From: CAZMCC01 sp964564695
Lineage (GTDB): Bacteria; Planctomycetota; Phycisphaerae; Phycisphaerales; UBA1924
Assembly: GCA_964564695.1 (NCBI GenBank)
Contig: CAZMCC010000026.1
Span: 1 to 39,671 of the forward strand
Direction of reading: 5' to 3'
DNA: 39,671 nt
The position numbers were made by a program, and so were the translations under genes. Shown piece by piece: positions 15,353 through 23,546 of the stretch (position 1 is the stretch's first letter; each line of letters starts with the position of its first letter). The notes beneath the pieces are model-generated. The model was not told where the DNA came from and searched no databases. It saw nothing but the letters and a program-made list of their open reading frames with translations.

Positions 15353-15688
15353 TTACCCCGGTGTGATCGGCACGACGGTGTACACCCGACGCTCAAGCCG
15401 CTGGCCAAGCAGTTGCAGCACCTGGGGCGCCAGCGGCCGCAAAGACTTGATGTTGTTGTTCCGGGCCTGCAGAAGCACCACGGGGATGGCGAGCTCCGAC
15501 TTCGACTGCTGGTGCTGCATGTTGCGGTCAACTGTGATCATCACGTCGTAGTTCTTCCCGGCGGCCGCACGCAGCAGTGCGCCGTTGGCCAGCCCGTCCC
15601 ATCCCTCCTCGCGCGCGGTGCCGACGTGATGGCCCGCGACCGCCGGTCCGAAGGAGCGGGGCACGCAATGGTCGAGGAGAACCCTCAT
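15353..15688 (-). CDS. DUF5615 PIN-like toxin
   Basis: The product has 111 residues and a PIN-like (Mut7-C related) fold. The N-terminus MRVLLDHCVPRSF has the first acidic residue, as in the family start (xxLLDExxP). Later, DVMITVDRNMQHQQ supplies the second acid, and SKSELAIPVVLLQARNNNIKSL matches the usual PVVLLRxRxxxIxxL segment. Members are predicted RNases that form toxin-antitoxin or regulatory pairs with DUF433 proteins. The ATG overlaps the stop of the DUF433 gene (ATGA), giving the expected antitoxin-first order. Confidence 0.82.
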   Translation of the reverse strand: MRVLLDHCVPRSFGPAVAGHHVGTAREEGWDGLANGALLRAAAGKNYDVMITVDRNMQHQQSKSELAIPVVLLQARNNNIKSLRPLAPQVLQLLGQRLERRVYTVVPITPG

Positions 15689-15927
15689 GCGGCCCGGAGA
15701 TCATGAAGGGCTGCCTCGCCGGCCAACTCGATTACCCGCAGGGCCTGCTCGCGAGTGACCCCCTCAAAGTCATTCAGGAACGTCTCGAGGCTTTCGCCGT
15801 CCTTGAGATAGTCAAAGAGGGTCTTGACGTGCACCCGCGTGTTCCGAAACGCGGGCGCGCCGCCGAGGCGTTCGGGGTCAACCCAAACCACCTCGTACCA
15901 TGGATCGCCGGGCTTCAGGAGTTCCAT
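15685..15927 (-). CDS. DUF433 antitoxin-like protein
   Basis: This 80-residue protein has a winged-helix-like DUF433 domain: GAPAFRNTRVHVKTLFDYLK followed by DGESLETFLNDFEGVTREQA, the classic G-x-P-x-x-x-x-T-R-x-x-V start and the FP..T.EQ-type end, here DFEGVTREQALRVIE. DUF433 proteins pair with DUF5615 toxins and probably bind DNA or neutralise the toxin. ATG 15927 is chosen over an in-frame ATG at 15993 because the domain starts soon after and a TACCAT -10 box ends 6 bases upstream. Confidence 0.82.
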   Translation of the reverse strand: MELLKPGDPWYEVVWVDPERLGGAPAFRNTRVHVKTLFDYLKDGESLETFLNDFEGVTREQALRVIELAGEAALHDLRAA

Positions 15928-15933
15928 GCCCGA

Positions 15934-15939
15934 ATGGTA
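15934..15939 (-). promoter_or_regulatory. -10 box of the DUF433-DUF5615 operon, leaderless
   Basis: TACCAT on the minus strand ends exactly 6 bases before the ATG at 15927. No Shine-Dalgarno or convincing -35 is visible. Confidence 0.4.
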
Positions 15940-15960
15940 ACCGGGCCGGTTCCGCCCCGG

Positions 15961-15989
15961 TTGATCCCCCTTCCCCCCGTCCCTACTGT
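15961..15989 (+). promoter_or_regulatory. Promoter of rpsO
   Basis: TTGATC (15961-15966) and TACTGT (15984-15989) are separated by 17 bases. Expected start near 15996, giving about 70 bases of leader, where ribosomal-protein S15 autoregulation could act. Confidence 0.6.
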
Positions 15990-16067
15990 TCACGTCAGGT
16001 TGGGTTTGAACGGGTCCCGAACGGGGCTCGCCCTTTCCACACGCTCTTGACCGAGGTAGAAGACCGG

Positions 16068-16334
16068 ATGCTCTCCGCCGAACGCCGCAAGCAGATCGTC
16101 ACCGACCACCGCCGCCACGACAAGGACTCGGGTTCGCCCGAGGTCCAGGTCGCGATGCTCACGCGCAAGATCCTGGAGCTCAACGGCCACCTCGAGGACC
16201 ACAAGAAGGACAACCACAGCCGCCGCGGGCTGATCCTGATGGTCGGGCAGCGCAACCGGCTGCTCAAGTATCTCTCCAAGAGCGAACCCGGTCGCTACAC
16301 CGACCTCATCGCCAAGCTCGGCCTCCGCAAGTAA
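16068..16334 (+). CDS. rpsO: 30S ribosomal protein S15
   Basis: This 88-residue primary 16S rRNA-binding protein of the small subunit has the exact family length. Conserved segments are RKQIVTDHRRHDKDSGSPEV, VAMLTRKILELNGHLEDHKKD, HSRRGLILMVGQRNRLLKYL and SEPGRYTDLIAKLGLRK. ATG 16068 has a weak GAGG upstream and is preferred because the family starts at this point. A strong terminator follows, separating it from pnp, the usual neighbour in bacteria. Confidence 0.97.
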   Translation: MLSAERRKQIVTDHRRHDKDSGSPEVQVAMLTRKILELNGHLEDHKKDNHSRRGLILMVGQRNRLLKYLSKSEPGRYTDLIAKLGLRK

Positions 16335-16343
16335 GCCACTTCA

Positions 16344-16380
16344 CGGACCCGCGTGGTGAAACACGCGGGTCCGATTGTTT
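16344..16380 (+). terminator. Intrinsic terminator after rpsO
   Basis: A 12-bp stem (16344-16355 with 16362-16373, CGGACCCGCGTG and complement) with loop GTGAAA is followed by ATTGTTT. Confidence 0.85.
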
Positions 16381-16408
16381 GAATGGTTGGTCGTCGGTCC
16401 GTCTGGGT

Positions 16409-16502
16409 GGCAGCGGGCAGGCGGCAGCCCGTAGGAAGTTCAGTGGCACAGGCGTCCCGCCTGTGTTCCTACTCCGCGACCGGCTGCCCTCTGCCTACTG
16501 CC
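16409..16502. repeat. Nested palindromic element between rpsO and pnp
   Basis: Three stems are nested around one centre: outer arms 16409-16429 and 16482-16502 (17 of 21 pair), middle arms GTAGGAA (16431-16437) and TTCCTAC (16466-16472), and an inner hairpin CACAGGCG-TCC-CGCCTGTG (16447-16465). It resembles dispersed intergenic repeats rather than a terminator; no T-run follows. It would form a large structure in the pnp leader if that leader is transcribed from rpsO. Confidence 0.65.
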
Positions 16503-16626
16503 TCTGCGATTGACCGGTGGCCTCAAGGCAACCCGGCGTCGCCATCGTGCTCTTCAGGCCACACACCCAGGCCGGAGCGCAGCGGCGGGCCATAAGGGCG
16601 AACCACTCTCGCCCGGTAAGAAGGCA

Positions 16627-18774
16627 ATGACTCACATCAAGGTTGAACGCGTCATCGGTGGACGCACGCTGACCCTGGAAACAGGGAAAGTCGCGAAGCT
16701 GTGCTCGGCGGCCGTCATGGCCCATTACGGCCAGTCGGCGCTCCTCGCGACCGTCGTCCGCGCGGCCCCGCGCGAGGGCCTGGACTTCTTCCCGCTCACG
16801 GTCGACTACCGCGAGAAGACGTCGGCCGGCGGCAAGTTCCCCGGCGGCTTCCGCAAGCGCGAAGGCCCCCCGAGCGAAAAAGAAATCCTCACCATGCGGA
16901 TGATCGACCGCCCGATCCGCCCGCTCTTCCCCGAAGGCTTCATCGACGAAGTGCAGATCCAGTGCTTCGTCATGAGCCACGACGGTGAGAACGACACCGA
17001 CGTGCTCGCGGGCACGGCCGCGTCCGCGGCCCTCGCCCTCAGCGATGCGCCCTTCGAGGGCCCCACGGCCACTGTCCGCGTCGGGCGCGTCCACACCGAC
17101 GCCGGCCCCCAGTTCGTCCTTAACCCCACCGTCACCCAGATGGAGTACTCCGATCTGGACCTGGTGCTGTGCGGGCACAAGGACGGCATCAACATGATCG
17201 AGGTCGGGGCCGCTGAGGTCGACGAGGCCGGCGTGCTCGGCGCGATCGAGTTCGGCTACAACGGCATCAAGGAAATCCTGGCCCTCATCGACGAGCTTCG
17301 CTCGAAGGCCGGCGTCGAGAAGAAGATGGGCGAGCTCGCCCTGCCCCCGGCCGAGGTCATCGAGCATGTCGCCAAGCTCACCGAGAAGACCCTCACCGAG
17401 GCCCGGCGCATCAACGGCAAGAAGGCCCGCAACGACGCCGTCGACGCCCTGCTCAAGACGATGCTGGACACCCACTTCGTCGTGAAGTCCGATGGCACCT
17501 ACGGCCAGTGGGCCGAGTCCGCCAAGCGGCGCGTCAACGCCAAGATCGCCTTCCGCAAGCTGGAAGAGAAGATCACCCGGCGCCTCATCGTCGAGAGCGG
17601 CCACCGCGCCGACGGGCGCAAGGCCACCCAGCTCCGCCAGATCATCGGCGAGGTCGGGATCTTCGCCCGCACGCACGGCTCGGCCTTCTTCCAGCGCGGC
17701 GAGACGCAGAGCCTGGTTTCGTGCACCCTGGGCACCGGCAAGGACGAGCAGATCGTCGACGGCCTGCTCCCCGAGTACAGCAAGAAGTTCATGCTGCACT
17801 ACAACTTCCCGCCCTTCTCCACCGGCGAGGCCAAGCGCATCGCCGCCCCGGGTCGGCGCGAGATCGGGCACGGCGCCCTCGCCGAGCGCAGCCTCCTGGG
17901 CGTCCTGCCCAGCCCCGAGGAATTCCCCTACACCATCCGCATCGTCAGCGACATCACCGAGAGCAACGGCTCGTCGAGCATGGCCTCCGTCTGCGGCGGC
18001 TGCCTCGCGCTGATGGATGCCGGCGTCCCTATCAAGAACACCGTCGCGGGTATCAGCGTCGGCCGCTTCAGCGACGACAACGACCAGAACGAGGTCTTCG
18101 TCACCGACATCATCGGTGAGGAGGACTTCTTCGGCGACATGGACTTCAAGGTCTCCGGCACCCGCGAGGGCATCACCGGCATCCAGCTCGACCTCAAGGC
18201 CCGCGGCCTCACCATCGCCCAGATCGAGCGGATCTTCCAGCAGGCCAAGACCGGCCGGCTCGAGATCATCGACATCATGGAGAAGGTCATCCCCGCGCCC
18301 CGTGCGGAGATCTCCGTCCTGGCTCCCCGCCTGATCACCCTCCGCATCAACCCGGAGAAGATCGGCAAGCTCATCGGCCCCGGCGGCAAGACGATCCGCG
18401 GCCTCCAGGACAAGTACGGCGTCACCATCGACGTCGAAGACGACGGCACGGTCATGGTGGCCGCCCCCAACGGCGAAGCCATCGAACTCGCCAAGAGCGA
18501 GATCGAAGCCCTCGCCGAAGAGATCAAGGTCGGCACCATCTACACCGGCAAGGTTGTTTCCATGAAGGACTTCGGCGCCTTTGTGGAATTGGCCCCCGGA
18601 ACCGACGGCATGTGCCACATTTCTGAGTTGGCCGACGGCTACGTCAAGAGCGTCGCCGACGTCGTCAAGCTCGGCGATGTCATCAAGGTCAAGGTGATCA
18701 ACGTCGACGAGCAGGGGCGCATCAAGCTCAGCCGCAAGGCCGCGATGGCCGAGCTTGCTCAGCCCAACGCCTGA
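16627..18774 (+). CDS. pnp: Polyribonucleotide nucleotidyltransferase (PNPase)
   Basis: This 715-residue phosphorolytic 3'-5' exoribonuclease is a trimer and a core of the RNA degradosome. Order of domains: RNase PH-like 1 (about 1-140, with TVDYREKTSAGGKFPGGF), an all-helical domain (to ~310), RNase PH-like 2 (about 320-560, with ADGRKATQLRQI, GRREIGHGALAERS, and the catalytic DIIGEEDFFGDMDFKVSGT), KH domain (IGKLIGPGGKTIRGL, intact GPGG) and a C-terminal S1 domain (YTGKVVSMKDFGAFVELAPG, GMCHISELADGYVKSVADVV). ATG 16627 has AAGAAGG just upstream; a longer frame to 16510 lies in the palindromic region and is rejected. Length and catalytic residues are complete. Confidence 0.97.
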   Translation: MTHIKVERVIGGRTLTLETGKVAKLCSAAVMAHYGQSALLATVVRAAPREGLDFFPLTVDYREKTSAGGKFPGGFRKREGPPSEKEILTMRMIDRPIRPLFPEGFIDEVQIQCFVMSHDGENDTDVLAGTAASAALALSDAPFEGPTATVRVGRVHTDAGPQFVLNPTVTQMEYSDLDLVLCGHKDGINMIEVGAAEVDEAGVLGAIEFGYNGIKEILALIDELRSKAGVEKKMGELALPPAEVIEHVAKLTEKTLTEARRINGKKARNDAVDALLKTMLDTHFVVKSDGTYGQWAESAKRRVNAKIAFRKLEEKITRRLIVESGHRADGRKATQLRQIIGEVGIFARTHGSAFFQRGETQSLVSCTLGTGKDEQIVDGLLPEYSKKFMLHYNFPPFSTGEAKRIAAPGRREIGHGALAERSLLGVLPSPEEFPYTIRIVSDITESNGSSSMASVCGGCLALMDAGVPIKNTVAGISVGRFSDDNDQNEVFVTDIIGEEDFFGDMDFKVSGTREGITGIQLDLKARGLTIAQIERIFQQAKTGRLEIIDIMEKVIPAPRAEISVLAPRLITLRINPEKIGKLIGPGGKTIRGLQDKYGVTIDVEDDGTVMVAAPNGEAIELAKSEIEALAEEIKVGTIYTGKVVSMKDFGAFVELAPGTDGMCHISELADGYVKSVADVVKLGDVIKVKVINVDEQGRIKLSRKAAMAELAQPNA

Positions 18775-18813
18775 TCGGCGATCTGCCTCGACATCCTTGA
18801 CAGCAAGCACCCT

Positions 18814-18845
18814 AAACCAGTGGTCTTCCGAGACTACCGGTTTTT
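18814..18845 (+). terminator. Intrinsic terminator after pnp
   Basis: A stem from AAACC (18814) to GGTTT (18843) of about 13 pairs, with one mismatch and one wobble, has a TCCG loop (18827-18830) and the run TTTTT at 18841-18845. Confidence 0.7.
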
Positions 18846-18856
18846 CTTGGCGAACG

Positions 18857-18885
18857 TGGACAGTGGAAACCGATTCTGGTAAGTT
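18857..18885 (+). promoter_or_regulatory. Candidate promoter of the cold-shock gene
   Basis: TGGACA (18857-18862) and TAAGTT (18880-18885) are 17 bases apart with TGG before the -10. The match is modest. It would give a leader of about 190 bases, as is usual for cspA-type genes. Confidence 0.3.
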
Positions 18886-19084
18886 AGGAAATGTTGAGTG
18901 TCGCAGAATTTACAATTCCGCGGCCCCCGACGTTGTAACGCGGTTGGCGACGCAAGGAGTGAGGCGACGCCAAACCGAGGACGTCCTGGCCCCACGCGTC
19001 CCGCATTGGTTTGCACATTGTGTCCGATGGGTGCGAGAGACCCCATAGGAACGTGCAACGCGGGACGATCAGGATGACCGCGCA

Positions 19085-19399
19085 ATGGATCACGGGACGG
19101 ATCGAATCGTCAGCCAGATCGGCGTTGTGAAGTGGTTCGACCCCAAGAAGGGGTTCGGCTTTATCGTCGGCCCCGATGCCCAGGACATCTTCGTGCACTA
19201 CACGAAGATCGAGGGTGAGGGGTTCCGCGTCCTGCGCGACGGCACGCAGGTCAACTACGACGCCGAGCGTTCCGACACCGGGTGGCGCGCCACGCGCGTC
19301 AAGCGACCCGACGAGCCCGTCGGCGAAGGCGTCTCGCCCGAGGGCGTCGAGGTCACCGTCCGCAAGGCCAAACCGGCCCTGCGAACGCCGCGGCGGTAG
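19085..19399 (+). CDS. Cold-shock domain protein with C-terminal extension
   Basis: The product has 104 residues. The cold-shock (OB-fold) domain spans about residues 10-75: IGVVKWFDPKKGFGFIVGPD includes RNP-1 (KGFGFI) and DIFVHYTKIEGEGFRVL includes RNP-2 (IFVHY). These aromatic residues bind single-stranded RNA or DNA. About 30 residues beyond the domain are basic and Pro-containing, ending in LRTPRR, longer than the ~67-residue CspA type. ATG 19085 follows AGGA by about 10 bases. The long, structured upstream region suggests post-transcriptional control. Confidence 0.92.
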   Translation: MDHGTDRIVSQIGVVKWFDPKKGFGFIVGPDAQDIFVHYTKIEGEGFRVLRDGTQVNYDAERSDTGWRATRVKRPDEPVGEGVSPEGVEVTVRKAKPALRTPRR

Positions 19400-19436
19400 C
19401 GCCGGTCGGCGCGTCCCCTCCTTCCTTCTTCCGCGC

Positions 19437-19464
19437 TTGAGCGCGCCGTCGGTCGGCGTACCGT
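19437..19464 (+). promoter_or_regulatory. Promoter of the histidine kinase gene
   Basis: TTGAGC (19437-19442) and TACCGT (19459-19464) are 16 bases apart. TACCGT ends 7 bases before the GTG start at 19472. Confidence 0.45.
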
Positions 19465-19471
19465 CGTCACT

Positions 19472-20380
19472 GTGCTGTGGTTCGGAATCGGCCTTCTGAT
19501 CGGGGTGGTGGGCGCGTGGGCCGTCCTGGCCAGCCTGACGCGCCGCGCGCTGCGCCGCGTCCGGGCCGCGGAGCGCCGGGCCCGCTCGGCCGAGCGGATG
19601 GCCGAGATCGGGGCGATGACCGGGGGCCTCGCGCACGAGATCAAGAACCCGCTCTCGACGATCGGCCTCAACGCCCAGCTCCTGGCGGAGGCGATCGAGG
19701 ACTCACAGGTCGACGACGCGCAGCGGTCCCGCATGCTCAACCGCGTCGGGGCTCTGCGGCGCGAAGCCGAACGGCTGCGAGAGATCCTCGCCGACTTCCT
19801 CGAGTTCGCCGGCCAGATGCGCCTCGACAAGCGCCCGACCGACCTCAACGCCCTCGTCACCGAGCTCGTCGACTTCTTCACCCCCGAGGCCCAACGCCAC
19901 AACGTCCGCCTCCGGGCCGAACTCACGCCCGGCGAGGGCGGGGTCCTGACCGCCACCGTCGACCCCAAGCTCATCAAGCAGGCCCTGCTCAACCTGATGC
20001 TCAACGCCACGCAGGCGATGGACGCGCACGCGGCCGGTGCGGAAAACGGGCGGGCCAGCGAACTCATCCTCCGCACGTCGTCGGCCCGCGAGCCGGACGG
20101 TGACGGTGACGGTGGCGGTGGCGGTGGGGGTGGGGGGCGTGGGGGGCGTGGGGGGCGTGGGGGAGGGGAAGTCGCCCGCATCGAGGTCATCGACACCGGA
20201 CCGGGCGTGCCCGATGATCTCAAAGAACGCATTTTCACGCCCTATTTCACGACCAAGTCCGGCGGCTCGGGCCTGGGCCTGCCGACGACACGCCGCATCG
20301 CCGAGGAGCACGGCGGGCGCGTCGAGCTTCACAGCGAGCCGGGGACGGGGTCGGCGTTTGCGGTGGTGGTGCCTCGCTAA
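19472..20380 (+). CDS. Membrane-bound sensor histidine kinase with Gly-rich insertion
   Basis: The product has 302 residues. One N-terminal membrane helix (FGIGLLIGVVGAWAVLASLT) and a basic coiled region lead to a HisKA domain with H-box GGLAHEIKNPLSTI (His near residue 55), then a HATPase_c domain: N-box LIKQALLNLMLNATQAM, G1 VIDTGPGVP, F-box IFTPYFTTK and G2 GGSGLGLPTTRRIAEEHGG. There is no periplasmic sensor domain. Between N-box and G1, where the ATP lid region begins, the sequence carries a run of Asp/Gly then Gly/Arg repeats (20098-20166), encoded by reiterated GGTGAC, GGTGGC and GGGGGC units. No response regulator is adjacent, so it is an orphan kinase. Start is GTG 19472. Confidence 0.9.
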   Translation: MLWFGIGLLIGVVGAWAVLASLTRRALRRVRAAERRARSAERMAEIGAMTGGLAHEIKNPLSTIGLNAQLLAEAIEDSQVDDAQRSRMLNRVGALRREAERLREILADFLEFAGQMRLDKRPTDLNALVTELVDFFTPEAQRHNVRLRAELTPGEGGVLTATVDPKLIKQALLNLMLNATQAMDAHAAGAENGRASELILRTSSAREPDGDGDGGGGGGGGGRGGRGGRGGGEVARIEVIDTGPGVPDDLKERIFTPYFTTKSGGSGLGLPTTRRIAEEHGGRVELHSEPGTGSAFAVVVPR

Positions 20381-20580
20381 GAAGAGGACTCACCGCAGAG
20401 GCGCAGAGGACGCGGAGGAAGACATTCACCACGGAGGACACGGAGATCACGGAGAGAAGAGGAGATTGGACTTGAATCCAAATCTCAGGGTCTGTCTCCG
20501 TGTTCTCCGTGTCCTCCGTGGTGAATCTTCTTCTTCGCCTTCCTCTGCGTCCTCTGCGCCTCTGCGGTGAGTCTTCTTCC
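20381..20580. repeat. Long palindromic element at a tail-to-tail junction (copy 1)
   Basis: Left arm 20381-20456 and right arm 20496-20580 are imperfect reverse complements, built of CACCGCAGAGGCGCAGAGG and CACCACGGAGGACACGGAG blocks. The centre contains ATTGGACTTGAATCC, itself partly self-complementary. The element fills the whole space between the kinase stop and the EamA-gene stop. The copy at 35876-36044 shares the GGAGGACRCGGAG theme and the ATTGGAYTTGA core. Confidence 0.85.
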
Positions 20581-21536
20581 TATTTCCGCAGCGCCCGGCG
20601 TGCCATCCGCTGCTGCACCGCGAGCATCATCACGGCGCCCAGCACCGCCACGCAGCCGCTGGCCCACTGGCCGGCCTTGAGCACCTCGCCGAACAGGAAG
20701 TAGCTCGCCACCGCCACGATGAACGGCTGCAGCTGCATCACGCCCGACGACACCGCGACGCCCAGGCGCGCGATCGAGATGTAGTAGAACACGTGCCCCA
20801 GCGCGATCCCGATCACGCTCGAGAGCAGCAGCAGCCCGAACTGCTCGAGAGGGAGGTCCAGCGCCGCCGCTCCGTGCCGCTTGCCAAGCACGAGCATGAG
20901 CGTGACGATGATCGCGGCGGTGTACTGACTGATGGCCGCGAACGCCAGCACCGGGTGCATCCCCGTCATGAACCTGCGCACACTGAGCGCGTAGCTGGCG
21001 AACAGGAGTCCCGACCCGATCGCAAGCGTTACCCCGACGGTGGTCGCCCCCTCGATCGGCTTGCCGAGCAGAATCGTCCCCGCCGCCCCGAACGCGACCA
21101 TCACGAGGCCCGCGATGTACCACTTGGACCGGATCACCGCGCGCTCGCCGGGAAACAGGATGAACGCCCCGAGCGCGACGAACGCGATCTGCGTTCGCAG
21201 CCCGAACGTGGCGAGACCGGGGTTGATCTTGTAGAAGGTCAGCGCGAAGGCGACCTGGCCCAACGTGTTGAACAGTGCCGGGACGAGCGCCGCCTTCCAC
21301 AGCCCCTTCGGCAGCTTGCCGCGATGCCACGCCACGAGCACCACGGGCAGCCACACCAGCGCGCTGAAGCCGTAGCGCCACCCGTTGCTGGTCCAGTGGT
21401 CGATGTCGTGGGAGAAGTGCTTGATGAACAGGGGCACGCTCGACCAGCCCAGGAGCGTGCACAGCACGGTGACAACGCCGGCCGTCTGCGAGAGGGGCGG
21501 CGCCATCGCGGAAGTGGGCTGGGGCTGGGTCGACAT
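20580..21536 (-). CDS. EamA/DMT-family transporter
   Basis: This 318-residue integral membrane protein has ten predicted helices forming two EamA repeats (about residues 13-145 and 160-305). Segments such as TVLCTLLGWSSVPLFIKHF, LFNTLGQVAFALTFYKINPG, and the second-repeat LLLLSSVIGIALGHVFYYISI followed by GVAVSSGVMQLQPFIVAVAS are typical of drug/metabolite exporters. The substrate cannot be deduced. ATG 21536 is preferred over the longer frame to 21644 because the first helix then starts near residue 15. A TACCAT box ends 10 bases upstream. Confidence 0.88.
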   Translation of the reverse strand: MSTQPQPTSAMAPPLSQTAGVVTVLCTLLGWSSVPLFIKHFSHDIDHWTSNGWRYGFSALVWLPVVLVAWHRGKLPKGLWKAALVPALFNTLGQVAFALTFYKINPGLATFGLRTQIAFVALGAFILFPGERAVIRSKWYIAGLVMVAFGAAGTILLGKPIEGATTVGVTLAIGSGLLFASYALSVRRFMTGMHPVLAFAAISQYTAAIIVTLMLVLGKRHGAAALDLPLEQFGLLLLSSVIGIALGHVFYYISIARLGVAVSSGVMQLQPFIVAVASYFLFGEVLKAGQWASGCVAVLGAVMMLAVQQRMARRALRK

Positions 21537-21882
21537 GAAGGGTTCGATGGTAGATGCCGCACGTTCGTCTTTGTGACGCGGCGTGCATAGGATTCCGCAC
21601 GATTTGCCGGTGGCCTCAAGCTTTCGCCCGCGCACGGTGCGCATAACACGGCGGGAGATCTGGGAATCTGCTGGCGCCGTCGCGAGCGTTCACGCCGTGA
21701 ACGACTGTCGTCGACGGATTTGCCCGACCCAGTTCGGCCGCCCGAGCACCGATCAGTCCAAATTGGACCGTCCCGTTGAGGACAAGTGATCGGTTCAGGA
21801 AGAGCCTGAACGAAATGATCGCCCGAGCGTGCGCGCACACTGTGCGTCGCCGACGCTCCGGCGACGGAGATTGTGGAGCACG
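21537..21882 (+). other. Intergenic region with a multi-hairpin leader of the DEAD-box gene
   Basis: This 346-base stretch lies between divergent genes and no frame in it looks coding. It contains four compact palindromes: CGTTCAC-GCC-GTGAACG (21687-21703), GTCCAA-A-TTGGAC (21756-21768), GTTCAGG-AAGAG-CCTGAAC (21793-21811) and CGTCGCCG/CGGCGACG (21845-21866), the last ending 16 bases before the ATG. The array suggests a structured 5' untranslated region. Confidence 0.55.
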
Positions 21883-23433
<1,551 letters not shown>

Positions 23434-23488
23434 ACAAGGACAAATCGGGTGCCCCAGCGGAGCTTTGTCCGCCGGGCTTCCGATGGGT

Positions 23489-23522
23489 GCCACGGTCTGG
23501 CCGCTTTGGGCCAGGCCGTGGC
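23489..23522. repeat. 14-bp stem palindrome between helicase and DinB-like genes
   Basis: GCCACGGTCTGGCC (23489-23502) and GGCCAGGCCGTGGC (23509-23522) pair over 14 positions with one wobble and a GCTTTG loop. No T-run follows, so it is more like a dispersed intergenic palindrome than a standard terminator, though it could end the helicase mRNA. Confidence 0.6.
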
Positions 23523-23535
23523 CGGACCTCGCTCA

Positions 23536-23541
23536 TACGCT
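23536..23541 (+). promoter_or_regulatory. -10 box of the DinB-like gene
   Basis: TACGCT ends 5 bases before the ATG at 23547 and no Shine-Dalgarno is present. This again fits a leaderless start. The -35 region would lie inside the preceding palindrome. Confidence 0.35.
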
Positions 23542-23546
23542 CCCGC

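Larger units (their letters stand above)
18775..19084 (+). other. Intergenic region: pnp terminator and long leader of the cold-shock gene
   Basis: This is a 310-base stretch without a gene. It holds an intrinsic terminator near 18814-18845, a possible promoter near 18857-18885, then about 190 bases of putative leader with a stem CGGTTGGCG (18941-18949) / CGCCAAACCG (18968-18977). No open frame looks coding. Confidence 0.5.

Noticed and set aside
15286..15531. N-terminal extension of the aminotransferase past 15285
   Set aside because: It overlaps the DUF5615 gene region and the -10 box, and the family starts at the MHLSRRV segment.
16495..18810. Minus-strand open frame of 771 codons opposite pnp
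   Set aside because: It mirrors pnp codon by codon; the composition is Asp/Gly/Leu/Ala repeats without motifs. Third-position GC bias explains its length.
20098..20166. Tandem GGTGGC/GGGGGC run as a CRISPR or minisatellite
   Set aside because: It is in frame within the kinase and encodes a Gly-rich stretch; there are no spacers. It was kept as a kinase oddity instead.
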